Source: Bacillus sp. SB49 (GTDB taxonomy: Bacteria; Bacillota; Bacilli; Bacillales; Halobacillaceae). From it: DNA of 64,000 bases. How positions within the stretch are numbered: the first letter of the stretch is position 1; the number at the start of each line of letters is the position of its first letter. Location: assembly GCF_000469135.2 (NCBI RefSeq), contig NZ_CP048117.1, forward strand, positions 1,835,501-1,899,500, read 5' to 3'. Made by a program: the position numbers and the translations under genes. Under the pieces are notes generated by a model that saw only the letters and a list, made by a program, of their open reading frames with translations, did no database searches and was not told the DNA's origin. This document shows positions 44,325 through 54,447 of this stretch, one piece after another.

Positions 44325-45827
44325 ATGTTTGAAGGAGCAATTACTTTGTTGATACTTGGGGTTGTCGGTATCATCGCCATTATAGCGGGGATCATTACCC
44401 TGATTATTTTCCGCCTGCGTTACAAGACAGCGAGTTCCAATGAAGCACTGATTGTTACAGGACCGAAGCTCGGGGACCCGGAGCAGGAGAAGAATGTGTT
44501 TGAAGACGATAACGGGAGGTCCGTCAAGATCATCCGTGGCGGAGGCTACCGGCTTAGAATGTTCCAAACCGCAACGCCTATTGATCTTACATCCTTCCAG
44601 CTGCAGGTAAACTCAGAAAAAGCTTACACAAAAGAAGGGATTCCGGTTCGGGTGGCAAGTACAGCCGTCATCAGTATCGGAAGCGAACTTGCAATTATGG
44701 CCAATTTTGCCGAGAAGTTTTTAGGGAAAAAGCAAAAAGAAAGGGAAGAGGAGCTAAAAGACGTCTTAAACGGACATCTTCGTTCCATCATTGCCTCCCT
44801 TCCTATTGAAAAAATCTATAACGACTTCAAAGAAGTTAATACACAAGTGAAGAAAATTGCAGAGTCTGATTTAAAGGGAATGGGGTTCGAAATCACTTCA
44901 TTCGCCTTGAATGACGTCGAGGATGTAGATGTGGAGAATGGTTACATAGATGCACTGGGGCGTCCTCATATTGCGGAAGTGCAGAAAAAAGCCAACATGG
45001 CTGAATCCGATGCAACGAAAGAAACACGCATCTATCAGGCGAAGAATGACCAGGAAGCGCAGGATGAAGAAAACCGCCGTTTGACTGCTGTTGCAGAGTC
45101 AAGAAAAGAAAAAGATATCAAAGAAGCAGAATTTGAGAAGGAAACAAACCGCGCCAAAGCGAATGCAGAGCAGGCAGGAGAACTGGAACGTCAAAAGCTC
45201 GCTCAGCAGATCAAAGAAGAAGAGCTCCAAGTCCAGTATATTGAGAAAAAACGAGCCGTTGAATTAGAAGCGGAAGAAAACAAACGGAGACGGTCGATTG
45301 CAGATGCAGAGGCTTATGAAGTAACAAAACGGGCTCAGGCGGAAGCGGATAATGAAAGAATTAAAGGGGAATCAGAAGCAGAAGTCATTCGTCAACGCGG
45401 AATTGCAGAAGCGGAGTCGAAAGAACGAATGGCGAAAGCAATGGAGCATTACGGAGAAGCGGCCATAATGGAAATGCTGATTAACGTTCTTCCAGAATAC
45501 GCAGAAAAAGTTTCTCAGCCGCTCAGTCAAATCAAAGATATGAAAGTGATTGATATGGGGGGACAGGACAGCAAAGGCGGCACTGCAAAAGTTGCCAGCA
45601 GTGTTACGTCTACGATGCTCGGTATTCAGGAATCACTGAAGGAAACGACCGGGATGGATTTGAAGGCGATGCTGGAGAGTTATGTGTCCAGAGGTGCTGT
45701 CCATTCCTTTCATAAAGAGGAAGAGAAGTACAAAGAAGCGGCTGCTGCAAAGGAAGAAAGGGAAGACGAATCGAATCAGCCGTCAGAACGAGAGAAGAAA
45801 ACAGAAGATGATGCAAATCAGCATTAA
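44325..45827 (+). CDS. floT: Flotillin-like protein (FloT/YuaG)
   Basis: 500 residues, ATG after AAAGGAGAG. An N-terminal membrane hairpin (about 5-27, ITLLILGVVGIIAIIAGIITLIIF) is followed by an SPFH/band 7 domain (about 35-230). A long Ala-Glu-rich coiled coil (about 230-370, with repeated EAE and KRA motifs) precedes an oligomerisation tail. It scaffolds functional membrane microdomains and affects fluidity, signalling and protein quality control. In B. subtilis it is made with the NfeD protein YuaF. No nfeD gene lies on either side here, so it is monocistronic. The last 35 residues are unusually charged. Confidence 0.92.
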   Translation: MFEGAITLLILGVVGIIAIIAGIITLIIFRLRYKTASSNEALIVTGPKLGDPEQEKNVFEDDNGRSVKIIRGGGYRLRMFQTATPIDLTSFQLQVNSEKAYTKEGIPVRVASTAVISIGSELAIMANFAEKFLGKKQKEREEELKDVLNGHLRSIIASLPIEKIYNDFKEVNTQVKKIAESDLKGMGFEITSFALNDVEDVDVENGYIDALGRPHIAEVQKKANMAESDATKETRIYQAKNDQEAQDEENRRLTAVAESRKEKDIKEAEFEKETNRAKANAEQAGELERQKLAQQIKEEELQVQYIEKKRAVELEAEENKRRRSIADAEAYEVTKRAQAEADNERIKGESEAEVIRQRGIAEAESKERMAKAMEHYGEAAIMEMLINVLPEYAEKVSQPLSQIKDMKVIDMGGQDSKGGTAKVASSVTSTMLGIQESLKETTGMDLKAMLESYVSRGAVHSFHKEEEKYKEAAAAKEEREDESNQPSEREKKTEDDANQH

Positions 45828-45874
45828 AAAGAGAGGCGCACAGATCTGGAAAGGTCTATGCGTCTTTCTTTTAC
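45827..45874 (+). terminator. Flotillin terminator
   Basis: Imperfect long stem AAAAAGAGAGGCGCA/TGCGTCTTTCTTTT directly after the stop. Confidence 0.65.
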
Positions 45875-45894
45875 TTGTTTTTCCTAATAGATAC

Positions 45895-45921
45895 GTTTAA
45901 GGGATAGACCGGTTGGGGTAT
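45895..45921 (+). promoter_or_regulatory. Sigma-B-type promoter upstream of sqdB
   Basis: GTTTAA (45895-45900), 15 bp, GGGTAT (45916-45921): both boxes match the general-stress sigma-B consensus exactly. It predicts a start near 45929 and a ~195-nt leader before sqdB. The leader has no other ORF with a ribosome site. Confidence 0.6.
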
Positions 45922-46103
45922 TATAATTCTCAGGCATATAAACAGCATGGTCTTTTATTTCTTACATAGTTCACAAATACTTAGCCAGTAATTAATTGTT
46001 TCAAAATTGAATTAATGGTAAAGTCAAAAACGTAGAGACCTTAGGTGCACATGAAAGGTGCATCGGAAGGTTTACTGCGCAAAAAGGAATACGAGTATGC
46101 TAG

Positions 46104-47273
<1,170 letters not shown>

Positions 47274-47286
47274 GGAGTTTTCCGCT

Positions 47287-48450
47287 TTGAAAATCGCCAT
47301 TATTACCGAAACATTCCTTCCATCCACGGATGGAGTCGTAACAAGATTAAAGGAAGCAATCAAATACCTGATCAACCAAGAGCATGAAGTCATAGTCATT
47401 GCTCCGGATCTTGGAGTGACAGAATATGAAGGGGCGATTGTCGAAGGGGTTAAACCGACAACCATGCCTTTTTACAGATCCAAAGAGTTTTCGCTCCCGC
47501 AGCGACGCGTAAAGGATCTGCTTATCAAACATGACCCAGACCTCGTCCACGTCGTTAATCCGGCCCTCGTCGGGGTCTCAGGGGTGTATTATGCGGACAA
47601 ATTAAACTACCCGTTGATTGCATCCTATCATACCCATGTACCGAAGTATCTTGATTATTACAGGCTTTATCCATTCAAGCCGCTCGTATGGTGGTATTTC
47701 AGGAAGCTGCACAACTATGCAGATGTCAATTTATGTACATCGAGAGCGATCAAACAGGAGCTTGACGATAAGAAGTTCCATAACGTAAGTGTTTGGGATC
47801 GGGGGGTGGCTGTGGATCACTATCATCCGCGGCATCGGACTTCTGCGATGAGAGAAAGGCTTTCCGACGGTAATACGGAGAATAAGCTTCTTGTTTTCGT
47901 AGGGCGACTGGCGCCTGAGAAGGAGATCCATAAGCTGAAGCCTTTACTTGAATCAAGGGACGATATATCGCTTGCCATCGTAGGGGAAGGGCCTGTCAAA
48001 GACCAGCTGGAAAAGACGTTTGAAGGGACCAATACGGTGTTTACAGGGTTGCTCCACGGAGAGGAACTTGCTCAAGCGTTTGCTTCATCGGATGCTTTAA
48101 TTTTCCCATCTGTAACAGAGACGCTCGGGTTGGTTATTCTTGAAGCGATGGCTTCCGGGCTGCCGGTTGTTGCAGCGAAGAGCGGGCCTACCATGGAACA
48201 GGTAGAAGACGGCAGAACAGGCCTGCTGTTTGAAAATGAGAATACAGAAAGCATGATCGCTGCTATTAAGCGCCTGGAAGATGATGATCTGTATGAAGAA
48301 CTGTGCAGCAACGCAAGAGCTGAAGCAGAGAAATACAGCTGGCAGAAACCATCGGAACAAATTCTTGATTACTATTATGAAACGATAAAAGTTTTCAACG
48401 AGAACGAAAGTCCATCGTCCAAAAAAACCAAAATGAAAGTCACAGAGTAA
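47287..48450 (+). CDS. sqdX: Sulfoquinovosyl-diacylglycerol synthase (SqdX/SQD2-type glycosyltransferase)
   Basis: 387 residues, TTG start after TAGGGAG. It is a GT-B fold, family GT4. SQD2-like blocks are KIAIITETFLPSTDGVV, SYHTHVPKYLDYYR, VWDRGVAVDHYHPRHR (compare LWNKGVDSESFNPRFR in plant SQD2, from memory), FVGRLAPEKE and the donor loop FPSVTETLGLVILEAMASGLPVV. It transfers sulfoquinovose from UDP to diacylglycerol, giving the anionic sulfolipid SQDG in the membrane. The TAA lies in the terminator stem. Confidence 0.9.
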   Translation: MKIAIITETFLPSTDGVVTRLKEAIKYLINQEHEVIVIAPDLGVTEYEGAIVEGVKPTTMPFYRSKEFSLPQRRVKDLLIKHDPDLVHVVNPALVGVSGVYYADKLNYPLIASYHTHVPKYLDYYRLYPFKPLVWWYFRKLHNYADVNLCTSRAIKQELDDKKFHNVSVWDRGVAVDHYHPRHRTSAMRERLSDGNTENKLLVFVGRLAPEKEIHKLKPLLESRDDISLAIVGEGPVKDQLEKTFEGTNTVFTGLLHGEELAQAFASSDALIFPSVTETLGLVILEAMASGLPVVAAKSGPTMEQVEDGRTGLLFENENTESMIAAIKRLEDDDLYEELCSNARAEAEKYSWQKPSEQILDYYYETIKVFNENESPSSKKTKMKVTE

Positions 48451-48467
48451 TACTCTGTGACTTTTTT
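48436..48467 (+). terminator. sqdBX terminator (overlaps stop)
   Basis: Perfect stem AAAGTCACAGAGTA/TACTCTGTGACTTT followed by a T-run. The left arm is the end of sqdX. Confidence 0.93.
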
Positions 48468-48473
48468 CATTGA

Positions 48474-48493
48474 AACTTAGTAGCAACTCCGAA
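48474..48493 (+). repeat. Dispersed motif copy 1
   Basis: AACTTAGTAGCAACTCCGAA, directly after the sqdBX terminator. It is identical to copies 2 and 4. Confidence 0.95.
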
Positions 48494-48572
48494 CCTGAAG
48501 AATGATACAATCAACAACGGAACATAAGTTCGTGGAAATACAAAACAAAAGTCGTTTAAGATTCTAACTTAC

Positions 48573-48592
48573 AACTTAGTAGCAACTCCGAA
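48573..48592 (+). repeat. Dispersed motif copy 2
   Basis: Exact second copy of the 20-mer in the same orientation, 99 bp from copy 1 and followed by an A-rich tail. Confidence 0.95.
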
Positions 48593-49227
<635 letters not shown>

Positions 49228-49761
49228 ATGAAAAAACGATTGTTATTTTCCCTTTTAGCAGTTCTGGTGTTCATAATTAGATATATTTCTAAGAACCCCT
49301 CCAGCTGCTGCCGACTCGATGCTTCTTTGGTAGAACCTGGTGATTTGTTGTTCTCCCCGATTGGTAAGAAAGAATCATTTTATATCGGACATGTGGGCAT
49401 CGTAACTGGAGATAATCATGTGGTTCATTCTGTGCCTGCAGGAATTATCCGAGATCCTCTTCCGTATTACTTACAAAAATTTCGTGGAATCGAACGGTAC
49501 AAACCGAAACAAAAAGATGCGGGCCTGCGTGCTGCGCAGTATATTGATACTCACTATCCCAATCATACACCTGCAGACTACACAATCATCACGACTCTAG
49601 GAAGCCGAAGTCACCAGCAGTATTGCAGTAAGATTGTCTGGCAGGCGTATTATTACGGTGCCGGGATTAACCTGGGAAGACAGCCGAAGCTCGCTGTTGC
49701 TGTTCATCCACAAGTCTTAAAAGACAGCCGGTATTTTCTTCGAATGGAACGTTTGACATAA
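49228..49761 (+). CDS. YiiX/YebB-type NlpC/P60-like cysteine hydrolase
   Basis: 177 residues, ATG after AAAGGAACG. A signal anchor (about 3-20, KRLLFSLLAVLVFIIRYI) is followed by a compact papain-like domain. LVEPGDLLFSPIG opens the fold, GHVGIVTGDNHVVHS holds the His, and SHQQYCSKIVWQAYYYG carries the candidate nucleophile Cys. This order (His before Cys) is the circularly permuted YiiX/DUF830 form. Such enzymes cut peptides or amide/ester bonds at the cell surface; the substrate is unknown. It is a single gene with a candidate LexA box upstream. Confidence 0.82.
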   Translation: MKKRLLFSLLAVLVFIIRYISKNPSSCCRLDASLVEPGDLLFSPIGKKESFYIGHVGIVTGDNHVVHSVPAGIIRDPLPYYLQKFRGIERYKPKQKDAGLRAAQYIDTHYPNHTPADYTIITTLGSRSHQQYCSKIVWQAYYYGAGINLGRQPKLAVAVHPQVLKDSRYFLRMERLT

Positions 49762-49762
49762 C

Positions 49763-49804
49763 AAAAACGCTGCTGTGAAGCGTTACACAGTAGCGTTTTT
49801 GTTT
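49763..49804. terminator. Bidirectional terminator
   Basis: Perfect arms AAAAACGCT.CTGTG and CACAG.AGCGTTTTT flank a 8-nt loop between convergent genes. Confidence 0.9.
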
Positions 49805-50718
49805 AACTCGTTCATGAAAACGGTCTCGGGTAGTATTTCTATGGATGCTCCCTGACTTAACAGCTGTTCAGCTCGTTCAAGTTTTGTTGTTTTTTCTCCA
49901 TTTAAATAGTTATCATACGTTTTAGATCCCACCACTACATAATTGGTTGTTGACTCAATCTGAGGGTGCCAAACGGCTCCTGCACGTTTGATTTGTTCTA
50001 CTGCGTCTTGTCTTTTCAACCCATTTAATCTCCCTGTAAAAGCAATCGTACAACCGGCATACGGGTGATTGTGATTTATTTCTTTGGTTGCTGCAGCAAA
50101 TGTATGGCCAGTAGATTTCCTGGCCTTTTTTCGTTTGTTGATCCGGGCCGGTTCATATCCACCGTCGAAAATCATGCCATTTGTTGTCCCCGTCTTTTCT
50201 ATTAAGTCTTTGAGGTTTACGGCGCCAAGTTCTTTTTTTGCTTCAAGAAGGATAAAGGCGGAGGCTTTAGCGTCTTCCAAGGCATGGTGGTGATGGAAAG
50301 CAAAGCCCAGGTGGTCAGCCACGACATTTAATTTGTATTTTGGGAGATCCCATGTTTTTTTTGCAATATTGACGGTACAGTTGTATGCAAGCATAGGATA
50401 CGGAAGTTGGTAAGCATCGAGCACAGCTCGAAGCACGCCGATGTCAAACGGGGCATTATGAGCGACCACCAGCTTCCCTTCCACCATCTGCTTTATCTCC
50501 CTTTCCCAAAGAATGTCGAACGTATCGGCATCAGCTACATCCTCCGGAGTAATTCCGTGTACTTGAATATTGATTGGTGCGAAATAATTGTTCTTCGGTT
50601 GGACGAGCCTGTAATACTCCTGAACAATTTCTTCATTATCATACTCAACTATTCCGATGGAACAAACGGAAGAGCGTTCTCTGTTGGCTGTTTCAAAATC
50701 GAGAGCGATAAAATTCAT
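49783..50718 (-). CDS. DnaQ-like 3'-5' exonuclease with BRCT domain
   Basis: 311 residues. A DEDDh exonuclease (1-165) has FIALDFETANRERSSVCSIG (motif I), VVAHNAPFDIGVLR (motif II) and HHHHALEDAKASAFI (motif III with His). A basic linker leads to a C-terminal BRCT domain (about 215-305: YAGCTIAFTGRLNGLKRQDAVEQIKRAG, TNYVVVGSKTYDNYL). It resembles the epsilon proofreading subunit, but the BRCT fusion suggests a repair role. AAAGGAG precedes the ATG. It is not adjacent to other repair genes. Confidence 0.92.
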   Translation of the reverse strand: MNFIALDFETANRERSSVCSIGIVEYDNEEIVQEYYRLVQPKNNYFAPINIQVHGITPEDVADADTFDILWEREIKQMVEGKLVVAHNAPFDIGVLRAVLDAYQLPYPMLAYNCTVNIAKKTWDLPKYKLNVVADHLGFAFHHHHALEDAKASAFILLEAKKELGAVNLKDLIEKTGTTNGMIFDGGYEPARINKRKKARKSTGHTFAAATKEINHNHPYAGCTIAFTGRLNGLKRQDAVEQIKRAGAVWHPQIESTTNYVVVGSKTYDNYLNGEKTTKLERAEQLLSQGASIEILPETVFMNELNKNATV

Positions 50719-51014
50719 AAAATGCTCCTTTATTAACGTTTTACCTCTATCATAAAATGAATACAGCCTCCCCGTCTATCATCAAGCCTTATTGTATAAA
50801 TTTGACCTTGCCACTGGAGTCTGAATTGTGAAAAATATGGGTGCACACAAACTGAAACTCGTGGAAGACCTGGAGAAACACTAGGCGTCGTTTTGATCGC
50901 TTTTGATTCAAAATATAAGAACAAGAAACACGAACATTAGTTCTCCCCTTCGCATTTTTGGCATTTTCGGCATGAAACGAATAAAAAACACATCAAATCG
51001 ATGTGTTTTTTGTG
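50719..51014. other. Intergenic region, possible relic
   Basis: A 63-codon minus-strand frame (50733-50924) has no ribosome site and no recognised family. It may be a gene remnant and is not called. The region ends at the nitroreductase terminator. Confidence 0.35.
50983..51012 (-). terminator. Nitroreductase terminator
   Basis: AAAAAACACATC/GATGTGTTTTTT hairpin with a 5-nt loop, T-rich on both strands. Confidence 0.87.
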
Positions 51015-51569
51015 TTAATTTTTATAAACGCTCCATTTTTGTTCGATCGGTGTCCGCGTTTTCGTTTTTGGTTCGTGATCAAAAAAGCCCATGTGGATGA
51101 ATCCGACAATCTTCTCTCCCTGTTCGACTCCTAATAAACGACGAACTTTCGGCTCATGAATCTGCGGGTTTGTTTTCCATACGACTCCGAGTCCTCTCTC
51201 CCATGCCAGCAGCTGGAAATTCTGAAGCAAGCAGCTGATTGCTCCAAAGTTCTCTTCCCATTGTTTCTGTCGCGGGTCCTCTTCCATAACCGCAATTAAA
51301 AAGGCAGTCGGCTGGCTGAAATAATTTCTCCTGTTTTCCTGCATGTCTTTAGGGAATGTCTGAACAAGTGATTCAACAAACCCCTCTTTCTCTTCTTCTG
51401 GTATGTAGATAAACCTCCAAGGTTCCCTTAAGCCGTGAGTTGGTGCCCAACAGGCATCATCCAGAAGCTCCTTTACTAATTCCTGAGGGACAGGCTCATT
51501 GTTGTAGCCGGTTTTTACTGATCGTCGTTCCCTGATAATTTTTGCTAAATCTGATTTAGTCGTTTCCAT
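51015..51569 (-). CDS. Nitroreductase family FMN protein (YdjA-like)
   Basis: 184 residues. It is a dimeric FMN-dependent oxidoreductase fold with IIRERRSVKTGYNNEPVP (FMN phosphate arginines), CWAPTHGLREPWRF, AISCLLQNFQLLAWERGLGVVWKT and the C-terminal GFIHMGF. The length fits the compact YdjA subgroup. It reduces nitro, quinone or flavin-type substrates with NAD(P)H. AAAGGGG precedes the ATG, and a strong Fur box lies about 30 nt upstream, suggesting a part in iron release or ferric-chelate reduction, which is inference. Confidence 0.92.
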   Translation of the reverse strand: METTKSDLAKIIRERRSVKTGYNNEPVPQELVKELLDDACWAPTHGLREPWRFIYIPEEEKEGFVESLVQTFPKDMQENRRNYFSQPTAFLIAVMEEDPRQKQWEENFGAISCLLQNFQLLAWERGLGVVWKTNPQIHEPKVRRLLGVEQGEKIVGFIHMGFFDHEPKTKTRTPIEQKWSVYKN

Positions 51570-51600
51570 TATTGTTCCCCTTTATCTGGTTTATGATAAA

Positions 51601-51619
51601 GATAATGATAATCCTTCTC
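51601..51619 (-). promoter_or_regulatory. Fur box upstream of nitroreductase
   Basis: GATAATGATAATCCTTCTC on the plus strand matches 17 of 19 positions of the Fur box GATAATGATAATCATTATC and lies 32 nt from the start codon. Confidence 0.8.
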
Positions 51620-51682
51620 AATTATAGTGTCAAGCATCCATTTAACTACTGAAGATACTTAAAGATGTATATTTATCTCCAT

Positions 51683-51729
51683 AAAAAAAAGAACTTCTTT
51701 ATCCTTATGGATGATTGAAGTTCTTTTTA
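51683..51729. terminator. Terminator between nitroreductase promoter and cvfB
   Basis: Arms AAAAAGAACTTC/GAAGTTCTTTTT with a 19-nt loop. On the minus strand it ends cvfB transcription. Confidence 0.85.
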
Positions 51730-51734
51730 TATTG

Positions 51735-51753
51735 TTCGGAGTTGCTACTAAGT
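51735..51753 (-). repeat. Dispersed motif copy 3
   Basis: ACTTAGTAGCAACTCCGAA on the minus strand, lying between the cvfB stop and its terminator hairpin. 19 of 20 bases match the other copies. Confidence 0.93.
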
Positions 51754-51754
51754 A

Positions 51755-52627
51755 TTATTCCGAGTGGTGTTTGATGACAGTTTTACCATCTTTAAACTCG
51801 ATTTTGGACTGTTTCAGCAGCTGTCCCAACGCCCGTTTGAAAGCTGCTTTGCTGATCTGGAACTGATTCCGGATGGCTTCTGGATCGCTCTTATCATTTA
51901 GGAACATGACTCCATCGTTTTCTTGGAGAAAATCATAAATGATCTCGGCATCTTCCTTCATGCTTTCCTGCTTCAAAGGTCGTAGAGTCAGATTAATGGT
52001 ACCATCATCCTTTACGTCGATTACCCTTGCCGTTACTGTTTGTCCAAGCCGAGGCTCTTCCTTTCGCTCACTGGGATGAATAAAGCCTCTGTACCCTTCT
52101 CCTGTAAGGACTGCTGAACCTGATTTAGTCGCTTTATACACTCTTGCGGTCACTTCCTGGTTGATCAACGTTTCCGGCGCTTTCTCCAGATCGTCCATGA
52201 CCTCTTGTTCCGATATTGGTTCTGCTACAAGGCGACCCTTTTTATCGGTTTCCAGACTGACGAACAAATAGTCCCCTTCTTTCGGCCATGCGGATTTCAG
52301 TAACGGGAGTTCATCGGAAGATACGAGAATATCCTTACCTTGAAGACCGATATCGACAAATACCCCCATAGGAGCCATGTACTCGACGACTTCTGCCCAT
52401 CCATAGGAATCCCTTGTGACATCCGGAATATCCATCGTAGCTGTCTCGGTGCCTTTTTTATCCGTGTAAATAAAAGCATCAACGATCTGACCGATTTCCA
52501 TCTCGCCCTGGATTTCTTCATCAGGTATGATGATTTCCTTCGTTCCGTCAGTGGCCGCAAAACCGCCGGTGATCTTTTTTAGGATCTCTAATTTTTGTAT
52601 GGTTCCCAGATTTTTATTTTCACTCAT
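51755..52627 (-). CDS. cvfB: CvfB, S1-domain RNA-binding protein (YitL-like)
   Basis: 290 residues. Two to three S1-like beta barrels (GWAEVVEYMAPMGVFVDIG; ARVYKATKSGSAVLTGEGYRGFIHPSERKE) are followed by a winged-helix end (ISKAAFKRALGQLLKQSKIEFKDG). CvfB-family proteins bind RNA; the Staphylococcus member affects virulence-gene expression. The ATG at 52627 (MSENKNLG) follows AAAGGATGG; the upstream in-frame start lies ahead of this site. It is acidic, as expected in a halophile. Confidence 0.93.
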   Translation of the reverse strand: MSENKNLGTIQKLEILKKITGGFAATDGTKEIIIPDEEIQGEMEIGQIVDAFIYTDKKGTETATMDIPDVTRDSYGWAEVVEYMAPMGVFVDIGLQGKDILVSSDELPLLKSAWPKEGDYLFVSLETDKKGRLVAEPISEQEVMDDLEKAPETLINQEVTARVYKATKSGSAVLTGEGYRGFIHPSERKEEPRLGQTVTARVIDVKDDGTINLTLRPLKQESMKEDAEIIYDFLQENDGVMFLNDKSDPEAIRNQFQISKAAFKRALGQLLKQSKIEFKDGKTVIKHHSE

Positions 52628-52715
52628 TTTATAGCCATCCTTTATAAACATAATACTCCCTATTATAGCTTACCTTACCCCGTTTTAAAATGGGCTCTTT
52701 ATGTAAACGCAAATG

Positions 52716-52742
52716 AAAAGAGCGCGGCACTTGCCGCGCTCT
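52716..52742 (-). terminator. YjcZ terminator
   Basis: On the minus strand AGAGCGCGGC/GCCGCGCTCT with an AAGT loop, then TTTC. Confidence 0.87.
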
Positions 52743-52752
52743 ACGCTGGTGA

Positions 52753-52839
52753 TTAATACCACCAAGAAGCTCCTACAATAATGAGGAGAATAAACAATAC
52801 GACAATCAACGCGAATCCTCCACCATATCCTTTACTCAT
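52753..52839 (-). CDS. YjcZ-family sporulation peptide
   Basis: 28 residues, below usual gene-call length, with AAAGGGGGG 6 nt before the ATG. The Gly-rich head [19 protein letters not shown] and the end IIVGASWWY are the hallmark of the YjcZ/YrzQ family of tiny hydrophobic proteins. B. subtilis members are expressed late in sporulation and localise to spore or forespore membranes. Its own terminator follows. No clear sigma-K promoter was identified by eye. Confidence 0.85.
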   Translation of the reverse strand: MSKGYGGGFALIVVLFILLIIVGASWWY

Positions 52840-52922
52840 TCCAAATCCCCCCTTTCTACTGTATATGCAGAAAGGGGCGAATTGGTTTGGGTGAATAATA
52901 ATAGAGGGGTTCCGCGCATAGT

Positions 52923-53912
52923 TTACATTAGTTCGGCCAACAGTTCATAGGAACGCTTTTTCTTATTAAAGTCATAGATATTGGTAATCACTAAGAATTC
53001 TTCCGTTCCGTATTTTTCTGCTAAAAGGTCAAGCTCCCTTTTTACATGGTGAGGATCTCCTATGATGCAGCGACGCCTGTTGCTGCGAATCTTTTCCATC
53101 TCTTTCTCCGTGTACGTACGTGCGCTCGCTTCTTCTACAGAAGCGATTCTCGTTTCTAATCCTTTCTCCACTTCAAGAAGCCACAAATCCTGACTTGCTG
53201 CCAGTCTTTCTGCCTCTTCCTGCGTGTCTGCACAAACGACGAAAACACAAACGTTTACTTGCGGCATCTTTAAACTCTTAGAGGGGCGAAAACGTTCTCT
53301 GTAGGTACGAACAGCTTCCTCCCCTTTATCAGGACTGATAAAGTGCCCCATCGTAAATCCAGTACCATATAACGCTGCGTGCTTCGCTCCACGCTCGCTC
53401 AAGCCGAGTACCCACATAGACGGTACTGTCTTCGTGGCAGGGCGAGCTGAAACTCCATAATACTCGTGTCCTTTAGGAATATCTCCATGAAGGAACTGCT
53501 GCAGCTCCTTTACCTGCCTGGAGAACGAGTGAAGCGGTTTTTCCATTCCATCCGTCAAAGCAAGCCTCGTCCTTTTTCCACCTCCAGGGGAACGACCGAC
53601 ACCAAGATCGATTCTCTCCGGATGGAATGCTTCCAATACCCGGAACGTTTCAGCAACTTTCAATGGACTATACTGCGGCAGGAGCACTCCACCAGATCCA
53701 ACCCGAAGCCTTCTCGTAGAAGCCGCGATCTGACCAATTAATATCTCCGGTGAAGATCCCGCGAGGCCATTTGTGTTATGATGTTCTGCTACCCAATAAC
53801 GGTGATAACCCAGTTGTTCCGTATGAACGGCAAGCTGAATCGTTTGCTGCAACGCTTCTTCTGCTGTCTGCCCTTTTGATATAGGACTCTGATCTAAGAC
53901 ACTCAGCCTCAT
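52923..53912 (-). CDS. Luciferase-like (LLM) flavin-dependent oxidoreductase
   Basis: 329 residues, TIM-barrel bacterial-luciferase family. [21 protein letters not shown] and [10 protein letters not shown] are the N-terminal signature. [16 protein letters not shown] binds FMN phosphate, and [20 protein letters not shown] is the C-terminal motif. Relatives in Bacillus are YceB and YhbW. It oxidises an unknown small molecule using reduced flavin. AGGAGGGG precedes the ATG. It lies 11 nt after the PadR gene, which probably regulates it. Confidence 0.92.
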   Translation of the reverse strand: MRLSVLDQSPISKGQTAEEALQQTIQLAVHTEQLGYHRYWVAEHHNTNGLAGSSPEILIGQIAASTRRLRVGSGGVLLPQYSPLKVAETFRVLEAFHPERIDLGVGRSPGGGKRTRLALTDGMEKPLHSFSRQVKELQQFLHGDIPKGHEYYGVSARPATKTVPSMWVLGLSERGAKHAALYGTGFTMGHFISPDKGEEAVRTYRERFRPSKSLKMPQVNVCVFVVCADTQEEAERLAASQDLWLLEVEKGLETRIASVEEASARTYTEKEMEKIRSNRRRCIIGDPHHVKRELDLLAEKYGTEEFLVITNIYDFNKKKRSYELLAELM

Positions 53913-53923
53913 GTGTGCCCCTC

Positions 53924-54304
53924 CTAACGGTAAACGTCGGACATAATCTTTTTCAAAATAAAAATCTGTTCCTCAAACAAAAGTTTATATCTCTTCTTCA
54001 ATACGTCGAACTCTTCTTTCCCATCATCCGTAAGGCTGTACCAATACACCTTCTGACGTTTCCGATCATGTGACTTATAGTCTTCCTTCCGGTATAATAA
54101 CCCCTGCTCTGTCATTTCATGAAGGGTGTCGAGAAGTGTTGAAGGCGCCGGTACCCAATTGTTGGTCAACTGTTTAAATTCGGCCTTGAAATGCTCACTG
54201 ATCATCGGTTGACGGAGTTGCAGAAGGTGCATAATATAGAACTTGGTGAACTGAGCAGCACTCATGTTCAAAGCGAATCGCTTCGGATTGTTTTTGTGTG
54301 ACAA
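53924..54304 (-). CDS. PadR-family transcriptional regulator
   Basis: 126 residues. A winged helix (about 15-90: FYIMHLLQLRQPMISEHFKAEFKQL, SLTDDGKEEFDVLKKRY) is followed by a short helical dimerisation tail. The TTG at 54304 (first residues SHKNNPKRF) is chosen because GGAGG lies 8 nt upstream; ATG starts further up would place that site inside the gene. PadR regulators respond to phenolics or drugs. It is co-oriented with the LLM oxidoreductase and probably controls that pair. Confidence 0.85.
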   Translation of the reverse strand: MSHKNNPKRFALNMSAAQFTKFYIMHLLQLRQPMISEHFKAEFKQLTNNWVPAPSTLLDTLHEMTEQGLLYRKEDYKSHDRKRQKVYWYSLTDDGKEEFDVLKKRYKLLFEEQIFILKKIMSDVYR

Positions 54305-54376
54305 TGGTTCCACCTCCATTGATTGCATTGCTTGTTACTATTTTACAATAAATGAGGGGTCTTTTGTCGACTATTA

Positions 54377-54390
54377 CGCACATTCGTTCG
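54377..54390 (-). promoter_or_regulatory. LexA-like box upstream of padR
   Basis: CGAACGAATGTGCG on the minus strand fits 13 of 14 LexA consensus positions, about 75 nt before the padR start. Confidence 0.4.
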
Positions 54391-54414
54391 CTTATTGTAT
54401 GTTTTTTTATTTCA

Positions 54415-54434
54415 TTCGGAGTTGCTACTAAGTT
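54415..54434 (-). repeat. Dispersed motif copy 4
   Basis: AACTTAGTAGCAACTCCGAA on the minus strand, 14 nt beyond the stop of the YogA-like gene. Exact copy. Confidence 0.95.
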
Positions 54435-54447
54435 TTAAGTGGGATGA

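Noticed and set aside
45959-45986. PhoP-box-like 11-bp spaced repeats before sqdB
   Set aside because: Only TTCACA fits TTHACA fully; the flanking half sites TTCTTA and TTAGCC each miss two bases, too weak to call phosphate control.
50733-50924. 63-codon minus-strand frame upstream of the exonuclease
   Set aside because: No ribosome site and no family; may be a relic but cannot be supported.
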